From Sphagnum compactum (lineage: Eukaryota; Bryophyta; Sphagnopsida; Sphagnales), in the NCBI GenBank assembly GCA_965153455.1, contig OZ234497.1, positions 6,634,001 through 6,698,000 of the forward strand: 64,000 bases of DNA, in the 5' to 3' direction. The notes beneath the pieces are model-generated. The model searched no databases. It was not told where the DNA came from and was given only the letters and a program-made list of their open reading frames with translations. A program made the translations under genes and the position numbers. This document shows positions 10,161 through 23,928 of this stretch, in pieces. The first letter of the stretch is position 1; each line of letters opens with the position of its first letter.

Positions 10161-11165
10161 ACCAATTATGTTTGTCTTGTTGTAATTGTAACCTCATGTT
10201 TGTATTATGTTTACATGCTTTGAATGTGAGCATTGCATTAACACTTTGTTGAAATTTTCCCTACAAATACTAGTTTGAAACATATTGCAATGTTGCGTTA
10301 TTGCATTAAAAGAACTTCAAAAACATAAAGTTCAATGTGAAATACTTGCATAAGGGTCACAAAATTAACATTAGTTTTGTTAGAATGATTTTGCAATACC
10401 CACATTTGAAATAAAATGTCAGATGGTTTTTTTGGATGGTTTGTGCAATACCCAAATGTTGGGCATAAAATATCCATGCTCAATGAAAAAAATGATGACA
10501 ATAAAAAATAAATAAATAGAGGAAATAAATTAATTCCGATAAATAATAGAAGAAAATAATTTAAAGCAATAAAAAAAAGAAATTAAAAGGAAAAAAAAAG
10601 AAAATTTAAATTAAAAAAAAAAGACATTAAAATAATTGTAAAAGGAAAAAATCCAAAAAAAAAAAATGCTTGCATTTTGCTCACAAAATATTTAACAATT
10701 ACTGAGGTGTATTGTATTTGAAATGACATTGTTTTCATATGTGGGTATTGTATTTTGTGATTGGATTTTCAACTACTTTAATTTTAAACAACTATTACCA
10801 AAATATGCAATACTTATGTGTGGGTCACAAAAGTTGATTAAATGTGTAATACTCGCACTTAGAGTTACTGCTTAATAAGCGAGGTCAAATATCATGATTA
10901 AAATGGTTGTTAGTTCATTTAGTGCAAATACCTTCATATTTTGTATATCATATATTGGTAGACATTAACATCATGTAAATGATAGGTAGGTAGGTGAATG
11001 GGGGTGGGTTGGTAAGTAAATAAGGTAGGTTGGTGGCTAAGTAGGTAGGTATGTACACAAATAAAAACAAGTTAGGTCAAATAATGTAATTATGTCAATA
11101 AAATGGTTAGGTCAATAAGATAGTCAAAAGTTTTGTTAAAAAATTTTGTTGAAAAAAAATCTTAA
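10161..11165. other. Intergenic, A-rich with TAGG repeats
   Basis: Contains an A-rich tract (10,500-10,670) and a short TAGGTAGG-type microsatellite (about 10,982-11,055). No gene is seen. Confidence 0.5.
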
Positions 11166-11169
11166 AGTT

Positions 11170-11990
11170 AATTCAAGAATTTTTTTTTTAAAGATAAAAA
11201 TTTAATCAAAATAGATAAAGCTTTTGCCAACAAGTAGAAGTTTAGCCATGAAAAGATGGAAGTTTTACAAAAGGTATAGGTTTAGCCAAGAAGAATTAAA
11301 AGTTTTTCCAATTTGTAGGAGTTTAATTAAGAAGAGATAAAAGTTTTATTAAAAGATAAAACTTTAACCCAAAAAAGATAAGGGTTTTGCCAAGAGGTAA
11401 AGGTTTAGCTAGGAAGTGTTCAAAGTTTTTTCAAGTGGTAGAGGTTTAAACAAGAAGCTATAAAAGTCTTGTTGAAAGGTAAAAATTTAGCTTAAAAAAG
11501 GTTAAGGTTTTTGCCAAGAGGTAAAAGTTTAATCAAGAATAAATAGAACTTTTGCCAATGTGTAATGGTTTAGCCATGAAGAGATGGAGGTTTTGCCAAG
11601 AAATGTAAGTTTAGCCAAGAAAAGTTAGAATTTTTTCCAAAAGGTAAAGGTTTAGCTAAAAAAGAAAAAAAAGGTTTTTTTGAAAAGTAAAGGTTTTGCC
11701 AAGAAAAAGATATTTAACTAAAAAGATATAAAAATTTCGTCAACATGTAAACATTTAACTATGAAGAGATGGAGATTTAGCCAAGAGATATAAGTTTAGC
11801 CAAGAAGAGTTAAAAGTTGTGCCAAAAAGAAAAGGTTTAGCCAAGAGATATAGGTTTAGTCAAAAAGTTAAAAGTTGTGCCCAAAAAAAAATGTTTAGCC
11901 AAGAAATATAGGTAATCAAGAAGAGTTAAAAATTGTGCCGAAAGGCAAAAGTTTAGCCACGAGATATAGGTTTAGCCATGAAAAAAATAC
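11170..11990 (+). repeat. Decayed minisatellite, about 40-bp unit
   Basis: Roughly twenty imperfect units alternate the phrases GGTTTAGCCAAGAAGA and AAAGTTTTGCCAAGAGGTA. Best-preserved units are at about 11,270-11,300, 11,380-11,410, 11,570-11,630 and 11,770-11,960. Unit length varies by a few bases through small insertions. There is no open reading frame across it. Confidence 0.65.
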
Positions 11991-12600
11991 AGGGTAGGTA
12001 GGTAAGGGGTTGGTAGCCCAAAAAATAAAAAGGGTCAAAGCTCAGCAGCCCAAAAAGATTGACTATGGTCCAATGTTGGGTTAACACAAGGTCAGGAACC
12101 GGATGAGGAAATGCAGCCCATCCTATGGACAGAACGGCCAACTGGTACACTGATGGGTGCTGGTTCAGCCATGGCCTCATCCAGTGACAGGTTACAGCTA
12201 TTTTGACGGGTTCTTTTTCACTTTGCTTTTCCATGTGAAGGGCACATTTTTCCCATTGCATTTCTATTGACAGGCATATTGTTTTTCGATTCATAAAGCA
12301 CTTGGAGAAAATTTGTAATGTATGCCGAGGGCACCTTATATTATCCATCAATTTCCCTCCTAGAAATTGGGAGGGAGATTATGCCTACTTGTAGGTGTAA
12401 GAACCCTTCCACAATAGTGGAGTAGGTATAAGAACCCTCCCATTCATATGCCTTTTGATCTACATAGGTTTGGTTCATGATAAATTTTGCTTCATGCTTT
12501 ACGATAGGCAAAGCCCTAGGGTGAGGGACATTTCTAAAATGCGAGGTCGAACATCGCCTCGTCCTAAGCCCCTTATTTTGAGAATGCCCTTACTCTAGGG
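11991..12600. other. Intergenic, no gene assigned
   Basis: Slightly more balanced composition. A 132-codon minus-strand open frame (11,953-12,351) has no recognisable domain and partly overlaps the minisatellite, so it is not called. Confidence 0.4.
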
Positions 12601-12910
12601 CTTTTTGTTGTTTTTTCAACAAAAAATAATTATTGTTTTTTAAACAAAAATAATTATTGTTTTAATTATGAAAAAAAATTTTAATTTTTGTTTTATAAAA
12701 ATTAAAACGATAATTAAAAAAATAATAATTAATTTCTTTGTTATAAAAAAACAATAAATTATTTTTTGTAATAATTTTTGTTCAAAAAAACAATAAATTA
12801 TTTTTTGTAATAAATTTTTTGTTTTAATAAACAATTAAAACAATAATTAAAAAAATAATATTTTTGTTTAATCTATTTTTAAACCAAAAAAATTATTGTT
12901 TTTTCAAATT
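12600..12910. repeat. A/T low-complexity block
   Basis: Nearly pure A/T, with repeated AATAATTATTGTTTT and AATAAATTATTTTTTGTAATAA phrases in both orientations, so it could fold on itself. Confidence 0.6.
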
Positions 12911-14270
12911 GATTGTGCTGGGTGCGAAAAGAAGACTGTTTTCTCCCCCCATGTGGACTAAGTCAGTCCGGTCAGTCCCTAATTATTGCAATTTACAAGT
13001 TGACGCCAAATCGAGGGAGGGGTGTGCATGATTGATAGTCGGAGAAGACCAAGTTGGAACCTCGTTTCGCACGGAATCATTCGCATTTACTGTGCTCACT
13101 CTGTTGTCTGTCTGTATCTCGTCTGGATGCGGGTTTCTGTACAAAACCGCTCAACACTCAATCTGTTTCAACGTACGCGATTTCCAAACAATAGTTAATG
13201 CAACCTTCTTAAAACAAAACAACCCCATGCACGCGCCGACGTACAGTCTCTTTGGAATCACGCCCTACGCGCCGAGATGAGCTTTTTAGTTGTCAATTTG
13301 CACATTAGTGGCTCACTGCTGTTTAAGACGTTACAATTGTTGTGTAGTCGAGTTTAGATGCATGGTGATCATGAGCTTGCCTTGCAATTATTTAACAGTT
13401 TATGATTATGAACTCGTTTTTTTCTCTTTAACAAAGAAACAACATGGCATTTGTGGGAGCGTATCTATCACAAGAAACTTTTAGGATTGTCTGTGGAACA
13501 TCGAGAAGAATTTGAATTTCCCCTATGCAAACAGGAAATGGTTTGTTTAATTAACGATGAGAAAAAACAATGGTCCCTCTGTTTCACAATTGGAAAATTG
13601 GAATGAAGCATCGAAGTATTGATCGCACGATTCCCTTGGAGAGCTTTCCCTAGATGTTTTGTTAATTCAACTTTCATTCGTCAGTGATTTTCACTGTTTC
13701 CCCTACAGGGAATGCCAAAAAACTTTCTTGTGTACCTATCATGATCCAGATCAGAGGTTTCTGATTTTGCCAGCTCGTGGATTAATTTTCTTAACTGCCA
13801 GGTACTGCAGTTAGTCTCTTGCTTGTGGACATTAAGAGTTTGGTTCGTAAAATGTTTGTTGAAGCATCGAATTGAAAAGCTAGTTGTCATGGCTCTAGAC
13901 GTTTAATGTTATCATCTGCGCTTTGTCAACGTTTTGAGCTATTTTTTTCCTTTCGTATGATCATGCTCATTTTAATTATCACAAACGCTTTTCAGGAAAA
14001 CTGATCTTGAATCTGCATGAACTGCAGAACTGTGAACTGCAAATGCTGCACGGTTTAGTACATTACATGAGCTTTCATTTTTCTCATGCTTTCAAATTCT
14101 CTTGGATGACTGACCTCGTAACTTGAGCTTCAAGCAGTTGCCACAGTGAGCTTCATGACATGCAGCTCAAGCACTAGAGCTCGGGATGTTCCACCTGACC
14201 ACTTTATGTCAAGCGGTGGCACCTCAATTCTGAATCCTGTCGGAGGGACCGATGCACCTTCCTCATCTAG
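12911..14270. other. Upstream region of the ABCG gene
   Basis: Composition rises to more typical genic levels. It may hold promoter or untranscribed leader of the ABCG gene. Short open frames (13,032-13,280 plus, 13,468-13,890 minus) show no domain and are not called. Confidence 0.4.
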
Positions 14271-14280
14271 GCTATATTTG
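14271..14280 (+). promoter_or_regulatory. Possible TATA box of the ABCG gene
   Basis: GCTATATTTG lies about 120 bp upstream of the start codon, a spacing compatible with a TATA-dependent start and a leader of under 100 nt. Assigned from motif and position only. Confidence 0.3.
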
Positions 14281-14395
14281 TAGCCTCTTGATCTTGCTGA
14301 AAGCACGCGGACTCAGGAGTCCACAGGCGTCAACATTCGCAAATAAAACAGAAGAGAAGATTAGGGAGCGAGCTTGAGGATCGCAGCTTGGTGCA

Positions 14396-17300
14396 ATGGC
14401 TACGGGTCCAATGGGGGGAGGATTGGAGAGGGTGGACATCACCTGTAGCTTCAGTCGCAAAAGCTCAATCAGCCAGTCAGGGAGTCGGGGAGGGAGCTTT
14501 CGCCTGATGCATGTAGACATTCCAGCTGCAGTCGAGAGCGTGTTCTCTCGGACCAATGCAACGAGCGCCGACGACGAAGAAGCGCTCAGATGGGCAGCGC
14601 TGGAGAGGCTAGACACGTTCGAGAGGCTGCGAACCACAATGGTGCACAAAGTCACAGGCAGTTTGGACCACATCGATGTCAAGAAAATCAGCCCCCAGGA
14701 ACGGCAGCACCTCGTCAACAAAGTGCTCCAGCTCACTGAAGACGATCAGGAGCCTTTCTTGATGAAACTCAGAAAACGTATCGACAGGTGAGAACGCAAC
14801 ACCCTCAACACTTTGCTCTGCAGAACAGAATCATGAAGGTTTGGCAGCACAGAGATTGAGGCGCACAAATCGCATGCAAGACACCATATGGATCATCTTT
14901 TCACACTCCTTGAAACGGTATTCAGCCTTGTGTCAGCAATTCTACATACTGTACTAGATCATGCCCTGGACCCAAAGGCTGCTCTGGATTCGCAATCCTA
15001 AGTGTGAAGAAGCTGTGAGAATAGTTCAAGGCCATTTCAACACACCCTCTAAGATTCATTTTCGTCAGGATCTTTAGTAATAAAATCCAATCCTACCTGT
15101 AGTATTTGGTGCAGCCCTCTATATTGTATAAGTACTGATCATTGCGATGTTTTGCAAAATTTTGTGGGCCCCATTCCTGTGATGAAGTGCAGTTTTCTGC
15201 ACAGATTTACAGATTGGCAAGTTCCGTTTTTCAATATTGTGTGCTATATATGTGGTGGGTTTTCTGATGCAGGGTGGGAATAAAATTACCCACAATTGAA
15301 GTGCGCTTTGAGGATGTGCATATTGATGCCACCTGCTATGTGGGCAGCAGAGCACTCCCAACTCTTTTCAATACAGCCCAAATCTTTCTAGAGGTACAAA
15401 ATTAAGCTCTGGAATCCATCTCGGATTCTAACCTCTATAAACATACTTGCAATTCCAAGCCTGAGAAAAAGCACACTGCTCTTCTGGAACCATGAAGTTT
15501 GAATTTTGAGCCACTTGCTAATATGGCCCTCTTATGGTGTTTTGGGACTTTGAGGACAGGGGATACTGGACATGGTTTGCTTAAGACCATCAAAGAAAAA
15601 AGTGTTCAATGTACTGCATAATGTCAGTGGTGTGATCAAGCCTAGCAGGTCAATTTCTTAAAACTCTTCCAATGGTAGTTCAAGATGAGTTATGAGTAAT
15701 TGGTTGAAATTGCCTTCAGCTCATCTTTCCCTGTGCTCATGTTTCAGAATGACATTACTGCTTGGACCACCAGGTTCAGGCAAGACCACCCTGCTCCTAG
15801 CCCTAGCTGGAAAGCTTGACAAAGACTTGCAAGTAAATTATCTTGAACCCTATTACTTCTTGACAATTGACAATGGTCATTTGTTAATCCCTGTGCTGCA
15901 ATTTATCATGCTCTCATTTGTAGAATGGTGTGATGAAATATGTTTTGGTCATCATTTTCTCTGAGGAATGGGAATGATGCACAACTCAGTCGGAGTATTG
16001 GCTAAGTTTGTTGCAGGTCACAGGGAAAGTGACATACAATGGGCATACCCTTGATGAGTTTGTACCACAAAAGACAGCAGCCTATATTAGCCAGAATGAT
16101 TTGCATGTTGGCCTTATGACAGTCCGGGAGACTCTTAACTTCTCAGCTCAGTGCCAAGGCATTGGCACTCGCTATGGTGATTTTCTTTGAACTTTCTCGC
16201 TCTTCCCTTATTCTGCTCCACTTAGATCCATCAGGTGAAACAGATACAAATATTGCATCATTTCAGCATCATAGAAAGAGAAAGGTTTTCCCCAACGATG
16301 AGTCGACAAGGTAGGGAGATACAGATAACTTTGATATCTGCCTAGTAGATATTGGGGTCTAGGTTTTCTCTTCATCATCATGCTCATGCTGATATTGCTA
16401 TTATATTGGGCACCAGAGAACACACACACCTTACCACTGAAAACTGAGTGCTGCACTTAATAGTGTTGTTGGCATCAGAGTCGAGGAAGCCATGTCTTAT
16501 TCTCAAAACTTGACACCATGCAGCCATTGAGGACTGCTTTAATCCACGTCTGGAGAATAGGATCTAATTAATGAAACTTTAATGGAGTCCACCCTCCAAC
16601 ATCTCATGCTGCTCCTGATTTTCTCAATATATGTTTGCCAGAGCTCCTTTCAGAGCTTACCAAGAGAGAGAAACAAGCTGGCATTCACCCAGAGCCAGAG
16701 GTTGACTTCTTCATGAAAGTAAGTAATTTCTGCATTCGACCTCTAAGTCTTTGCAGGCGATTTTAACAAGAGCAGCTGAAAGAAGCTCAAAACTACTATG
16801 AGTTTTCAATGTGATCAATTGTCATGACAAGTTCTGTCACAGGCCACATCATTTCATGGAGCAAAGAGCAGCATTGCCACAGATTATACTTTAAGGGTTA
16901 GTCCCAACCCACTGATGTTTCAATTCCTCCACTGTGATCAAAAGGTTGCATTACCAAAGAAAATTTTGAACTTGTTGTGTATTGATCCAATGATTGAGGC
17001 CTGGTTTTTGAATTTTGCAGATTTTACAGTTGGACCATTGTGCCGACACACTGGTGGGTGATGAAATGAACAGAGGAATTTCTGGAGGGCAGAAGAAACG
17101 TGTCACAACAGGTATACTTGAAGCTTAGGAAAACATCATGTATTAAACACAATGTAACGTTTTCCATGCACCATAAGCAGCAACATTATGAAAGCTCAAA
17201 GTTCATAAGATTTTTTCAGTGAAGAGAGATTAACAACAAAAATCCTCAAATGGCATGTGCTCATTTAGTTCTCAAAGAACTTCTTTTGTACATGTGTCAC

Positions 17301-20300
17301 AGGGGAGATGATAGTGGGACCAACAAGAGTGTTGTTGATGGATGAAATTTCAACTGGCCTGGACAGCTCCACTACATTTCAAATAGTGAAGAGTCTTCAC
17401 CAGTTTGCACACATGATGTCAGGCACAGTCCTCATGTCACTATTGCAGCCTGCTCCTGAGACTTTTGACCTCTTTGATGACATCATACTTCTGTCTGAAG
17501 GCCAGATTTTGTACCACGGTCCCTGTGAGGATGTTCTTGTATTCTTTGAGGAATGTGGGTTCAAGTGTCCAGAGCGAAAAGGAGTTGCAGATTTCCTGCA
17601 AGAGGTAAGTTTTCTCTAGAAGTTTATGTTCACATTTACTTACAAAGCCTCAAAGAGATCTGTATTTAGATAGATCTGTCCTACAGGTAACCACACAGGT
17701 TCAGCTGGGCAACTGTAGACTGAATTATGTCCTGTTATCCATGCATAAACACGGAAAAGAAAAAACCCTGCTGGATGAATTAGCTGTACTCTCAATGTAT
17801 GGTTGAAATTTTTGAATCCAGTGAACTTTTGTACAACTTGGGACCCTTTGAGCTCCGCAGTTTTCTAGAACTTTTGTATCAAGAGTTCCAACTCTTTCAA
17901 AGAGTGTGAATGCATTCAGCTCACAACCACTCCAACATATTCTGCAAACAGGTGATTTCACAAAATGACCAGCAGCAGTACTGGGCAGACAGACATCGGC
18001 CATACAACTTCATATCCCCCAGGAAGTTCAACAAGTTATTTAAATCATTCCATGCAGGCCTCCAACTGAAGAAGGAGCTACAGCAACCATTTCCAAAGAA
18101 GAGGAGTCACAGGGCTGCACTGACCCATCAATGGTATTCCATGAGCAACTGGGATATGTTTCAGGCCACTTTTGCAAAAGAATGGCTCCTCATGAAGCGC
18201 AACTCTTTTGTTCATCTCTTTATGTTTATTCAGGTTCTATTGGCTGCCCACTTCCTGATTTGTATACACACATGTGCCAAATTTGTAATCCACAGTATAA
18301 TGTTTGTCAATGGAAACTGGCCTTCCACTCTTATTAGGAGGAGGCACAGGATATGCATGCATGAAACTAGAACCTCGAACCCCATGCAAGGGAACATTGT
18401 TCTTCTTGACTGCTCATTAACTATAAGCACTCTTCTACAGCTTGCAGTTATGGCATTTGTTGCATCAACTGTCTTCTTTCGATCAAAACTGCACCATGAG
18501 ACCTGGTCTGATGGGATGCTTTACATGGGGGCACTCTTCTTCAGTTGCATTGTAATCATGTTCAATGGGTTTGGGGAGCTCGTCATGATCATTGGTCGCC
18601 TTCCAGTGTTCTATAAACAACGGGACCTTCTCTTCTTTCCTGCATGGACCTTCTCATTATCGAATTTTATTTTAGGCATTCCACTTTCAGTGGCTAATGC
18701 CACCATTTGGACTTGTGTAACCTACTATTTAACTGGTTATGCAAAAGAGCCTACCAGGTCAGGATCCCAAGTTTCACACTTCTAATTTGAAACATCGTAA
18801 AAAGACTGAGAGTTCAAGATCTAGACAGCAGTATGATTTTTTATTTTTTGTAGCTGATTTCATCAACTGTCAAAGTGTTGGATTGATAACTTTCCTTTGG
18901 ACTGAGCAGGTTTTTCAAGTACTATCTCTTGATGGTGATACTGAACATGATGGCATCAGCAATGTTCCGTTTTGTGGCAGCAGTATGCCGAACTATGATA
19001 GTTGCCTTCACAGGTGGATCACTAGCCCTCCTCATAGTTTTCATGTTGGGAGGATTCATTATCCCAAGACCTGCAATTAAGCCTTGGTGGATATGGGGCT
19101 ACTGGATTTCACCATTGGCATATGCTGAAAATGCTATCAGCATCAATGAAATGCTTTCATCTGACTGGAAAAAGGTCTGGACCAGAAGCTCCATGATTTG
19201 CAACCTTAACAATCCTAAAGAAGTACAATTAGGCCTGAGAATAAGGATGAACAGGAATGGAAGGGGGAAATTTTTGTTCATCAATGCAGTTGTTTGTCAC
19301 TGAATGATGTTAGTGGCAACCTGATCTTACTCATGATCAGGCCTCATTCTCAATGTTAAATGTCTCTTGAACCATATATTCCTCAGTGATGTGATCAAGG
19401 ACACTTCGATTGGGACAACTTCTAATAAGTTTCAGATTTTCTGCAGCCCTTGCAAAACAGCAACAATACTTTGGGACAACAACTTTTGATAAGTCATGGC
19501 ATAAACCCCAAAAGCTACTACTACTGGATTTGCACAGGAGCACTCGCCAGCTTTATGTTGCTCTTCAATATCTTCTATACTGTTGCCCTTGCATATCTCA
19601 GCCGTAAGTTGCTATCCCCAAGTCAGCAAATTCTTAACCGCTTCAGCTTGTATTGTAATTTCCTACTTCACAAGTATGGGCCAGTCTAGTGTTTAACTGC
19701 ATGCATTGCTATGTTGGAACAGCACCAGGAAAGACACAAACAGTCATGTCAGAAGAGGCCTTGGCAGAGAAGCATTTGAACCGAACAGGGGAACCTCTTG
19801 GTGCTGGATTATATCACACACCATCAAGCTCATCAGGTACACTTGCAAGGTCCTTGCTGTCTGAAGCCAATGCCAGCAGCCCTGTAGATGAGTTTTATTT
19901 GAGACCAATTAGTTAGTGTGATATCTTCTGGAAAAAATGCTTTATTGTGGTGCAAATTATGTTGTGCATGACTCTCATATTTGTGATAAACAGGTGGAAC
20001 CAGTGATGTGGAGTTGCAATTATTCAGGCATAGTCTGGGACAGTTCAGTGCCCCAGAACCTGAAGAGGAAATAGTGACAAGCTACAAAACACAGGTGGCT
20101 ATGAAAAAAGTGAACAAGAGAAGAAACAGCATGCTTCTTCCATTTCAGCCCCTTACTCTCACCTTCCTCAATGTCCAGTACTATGTCAACATGCCTGCTG
20201 TAAACACCCTAAACCCCCCTAAACCCTCTAAGGTCTCGTTGTGGTTCTTGAATCCATGTGTAAAGATCAAGATTTGGCCCAGAATGGCCTTTCCCTGACA

Positions 20301-23300
20301 TATTAGGTTCCATCTATCACAATGCTCTTGCCTGATTGAGGAGTTGCTTTCTATTTCATTGGTGATTGCAGCAAATGAAGGAAAGAGGAATGGACAACAA
20401 ACTTCAACTCTTACAGGATGTGACAGGATCATTTAGGCCAGGTGTCCTCACAGCCCTCATTGGTGTAAGTGGAGCTGGAAAAACAACCCTGATGGATGTG
20501 TTAGCAGGCCGAAAAACTGGGGGCTATGTTGAGGGTGACATCCGCATCTCAGGTTATCCCAAGAGGCAGGCAACTTTTACTCGTATTGCGGGTTATTGTG
20601 AACAGAATGATATTCACTCCCCACAGGTCACAGTGTTTGAGTCTCTTGTTTATTCAGCCACACTGCGCCTTCCACACGAAATCAAAATGGACAGTAAGAT
20701 GGTAGGTTTCTCCCCTTTGTAGGAAGACATTGAGAATTTCATGGCATTCTGACAGGCATGGAGTAATGCAAGAGAAAGGCAGAAACTTTCTTGTTTCTCA
20801 ACAAAGGGCTTGCTCCTGATGGTTACACAAAGCTAACAAAACATGGGAAACATGCACCAATAGTAGGAGTGCTCACCTTCCATCTCATTTTAACACTGCT
20901 GTAGTTTTGCAGAAATTTGTTGAAGAGGTGATGGAGTTGGTAGAGCTAAAAGCTATTCGTGACAGTTTGGTTGGACTGCCAGGGCTCACTGGGCTTTCCA
21001 CTGAACAGCGTAAGCGCCTCACTATTGCTGTTGAGCTTGTGGCAAATCCATCTGTAATATTTATGGATGAACCAACTAGTGGACTAGATGCACGGGCAGC
21101 TGCCATTGTCATGCGGACTGTTCGCAACACAGTTGACACAGGCCGCACAGTTGTGTGCACCATTCACCAACCTAGCACTGAGATTTTTGAAGCTTTTGAT
21201 GAGGTTTGTTGCCCATCTTCTCTCTTTTAGAGACATTCCAGAGAGTTGCTTTTTAAAATTTTTCAATGCCCCATTGTCTAAAATTTTGGAATTCAAGTGG
21301 ACAGCTAGATTAGTCTTCTCTGAACTAAACATTTGCACTCTGAGTCTTTCTCCTGTTATGCTTCTATAAATGTTTCATTACACAATCTCTTTGTTATTTC
21401 AAGGAATTCTGGGAAAAGTTTGACTGGTCCTCAGCTGTTTTGTGCTCTTAAGCTCTAAGGTGTTTCTTCATTTTCCAGATGTTGTTGATGAAACTTGGAG
21501 GCCAGGTCATATATATGGGACCACTGGGCTACGAATCCTGCAAGCTCATTGAATATTTTGAGGTGTGTTGAAGAACAAGATGCCTTGGTTGAAGTGACCT
21601 CAAGAAAAGAGACTTGTGTACTCATATGCAAATGCTTCTAAATTGCATAAAGAATCTGCCAAGCAAATCAAAAAAGAGGAACTATCAGTAACAATGGACA
21701 TTTCCACCAAACAATAGTATCCTGCAGAATGTTCTTTCCTTAAGACTTTTGTACAATCCATTAGTTTTTGTGCAGGCCATTCCAGGTGTACCAAGGATAA
21801 CGGAAGGGTACAACCCAGCAACATGGATTCTGGAGATTAGCTCTGCAGCCATGGAGACTCAGCTTGGTGTTGACTTTGGAGAACTCTACCGAAACTCGAG
21901 TCTCCATGAGTGAGTCATCTATTCTCTCCTGAAAAACAATATATGCACATCCATGCTTATGGATCACACAAAGTATGGATATCTGTTTTACACTCAACCA
22001 ATTTCCCTTTGTCTGTAGGAAGTTTTTTGGTTGAAAAGCTTATGGAAATCTTCTGAATTGGTTGTGTGGATGAGAAAATAAAATATGTGTGGATGAGAAA
22101 ATAAAATATGTGTGCTGACCTGAACAGGCAAAACATGACATTAGTGAAGGAGCTGAGCAATCCTGTATCAGGCAGCCAGGACTTATATTTTCCATCACAT
22201 TATTCACAGTCTATATTAGGACAACTAGGGGCATGTCTTTGGAAACAACAGCTGACATATTGGCGCAGTCCAACTTATAATCTAGTGCGGTTTTCCTTCT
22301 CGGCCATCACAGCTATACTCTTTGGGACTATCTTCTGGGATACGGGTCGACAACAGTAAGATACCTTTACTAACAGTTGAAATTGCACATGAAGTGTCTG
22401 TTGTTACTTTGCAGAATTCTATATACCATGCAATATCATCATGCATGACTTCCACGTGTACAGTGTAAGAAATTTCATGTGTACATTATCTGTGAATTAT
22501 ACTCATTGGAAAGGTAGCAAAGGAGATTGTCAACTGGAAACGAGTTTTGATGTTACATGTGAGAGGAAGTGGAGAGAGAGGCTTTTCTCAATTTCTTATT
22601 TTGGCTCTGGGTTATTGTGTGGATTACAGCGATACAACACAGAACTTGTTTACTGTCATGGGTGCTTCATATGCAGCAGCAATTTTTCTTGGAATAAATA
22701 ATGCTGGAACTGTCCAACCTGTTGTTGCTATTGAGCGTACTGTGTTTTACAGAGAGCGAGGGGCAGGAATGTATTCTGCTATTCCATATGCCTTGGCACA
22801 GGCAAGCCTTGTGACCACCATCCACCAATGACTTATTCAGATGTTTAGTGTGAGTAACCAAGTCTACTGCATCATGGTGGAACCTGTAATAATAATGAAT
22901 GTGTCGGTGTGGTGTGCAGGTCCTAATAGAGCTGCCTTATGTTATTTTCCAGACAGTCATCTACTCATCCATCACTTATGCCATGGTGAATTTTGAATGG
23001 ACCCCAGTAAAATTTTGTTGGTACATGTACTTTATGTTCATCACTTTTATCACCTTCACGTACTATGGCATGATGTGGGTATCCCTTAGCCCAAACAGTG
23101 AGATTGCGTCAGTCATTGCAGGATTCTTCTACTCATTCTTCAACGTGTTTTCTGGTTTCTTCATTCCTAGACCGGTATGGAATCTGCCCTCTTCCATTTA
23201 CAGCATAATAAACAGAGACAAACATTAGTTTTCAGGTCAAAACATAAGAATACCAGTGCTTCTTGTTCCTCTCTTCCATTGTGGAAAAAAGAAAAGAATC

Positions 23301-23899
23301 ATTTGTCACAAGTGTCTTGATACCAGCCAAAGTTCCATAGTTTTCTTTTTCCAAAATTTTTGGTCTCTATCATGTTCATTTTGAAATCAATTGTTGTCCT
23401 GTTCAAAAGATATGTTTTCTTTCTCTTATTTTGGTGAAATGGGGTTCAACAGGGTCATGCCAAATGCTGATTTGGTGAAAGAAAGGAAAACCAAAAACTG
23501 GGGAAAACACCCTGCAACTAGATGTATCAAGAACTTCCTATCTATCAACACCTTGACTCTCTAATCTGAACTATCTAATGTTGGTTGTCTACTGATTATT
23601 CCTTCCATGTCATGCTTGTGCAGCAACTACCAGGATGGTGGGTATGGTACTCTTACATTTGTCCATTGGCTTGGGTTATGAATGGTCTTGTAACCTCTCA
23701 ATTTGGGGACATATCCACACCTATAGATCAGCCAGAATATGAGGGTCACCCTCAATCAGTGCAAGAATGGTTAGCAAGCTACTTTGACTTCCATCATGAG
23801 AAGCTTCCCTTGGTTGCCTCTGTGGCTGTGGCTCTAGCTCTCCTCTTTGCTGTTATCTATATCATGGCCATCAAGTTCCTAAACTTCCAACACAGATAG
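14396..23899 (+). CDS. ABCG: Full-size PDR-type ABCG transporter, 23 exons
   Basis: Exons: 14396-14787, 15273-15393, 15560-15648, 15748-15832, 16017-16176, 16642-16718, 16843-16896, 17021-17111, 17303-17604, 17952-18233, 18441-18757, 18910-19174, 19447-19603, 19723-19911, 19994-20199, 20372-20701, 20913-21203, 21479-21562, 21776-21909, 22128-22355, 22630-22801, 22920-23174, 23624-23899. All phases agree and give about 1,518 residues, slightly long for plant PDRs. Order is reverse (NBD-TMD)2. NBD1 has Walker A GPPGSGKT (207-214), signature SGGQ (347-350) and Walker B VLLMDE (366-371); TMD1 spans about 520-795. NBD2 has Walker A GVSGAGKT (960-967), degenerate signature LSTEQ (1067-1071) and Walker B VIFMDE (1087-1092); TMD2 spans about 1210-1518. 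[17 protein letters not shown] near the N-terminus and [16 protein letters not shown] are plant PDR signatures. The family exports terpenoids, phenolics, hormones or wax precursors at the plasma membrane; this member's substrate cannot be read from sequence. Intron 21 uses a GC donor. No stop or frameshift was found. Confidence 0.96.
22802..22919 (+). other. GC-AG intron (intron 21 of the ABCG gene)
   Basis: Exon 21 ends ...LAQ at CAG and the intron begins GCAAGC; exon 22 starts after GCAG with VLIELPYV. The joined sequence [11 protein letters not shown] matches the conserved family reading exactly and in phase. The nearest downstream GT would insert non-family residues. CAG|GCAAG is the classic context for rare GC-AG introns. 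Confidence 0.85.
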
Positions 23900-23928
23900 A
23901 AGTCATATGGATCTCTTAGCATAGTGTG

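Noticed and set aside
11953-12351. 132-codon minus-strand ORF
   Set aside because: Starts beyond and runs into the minisatellite edge; no domain.
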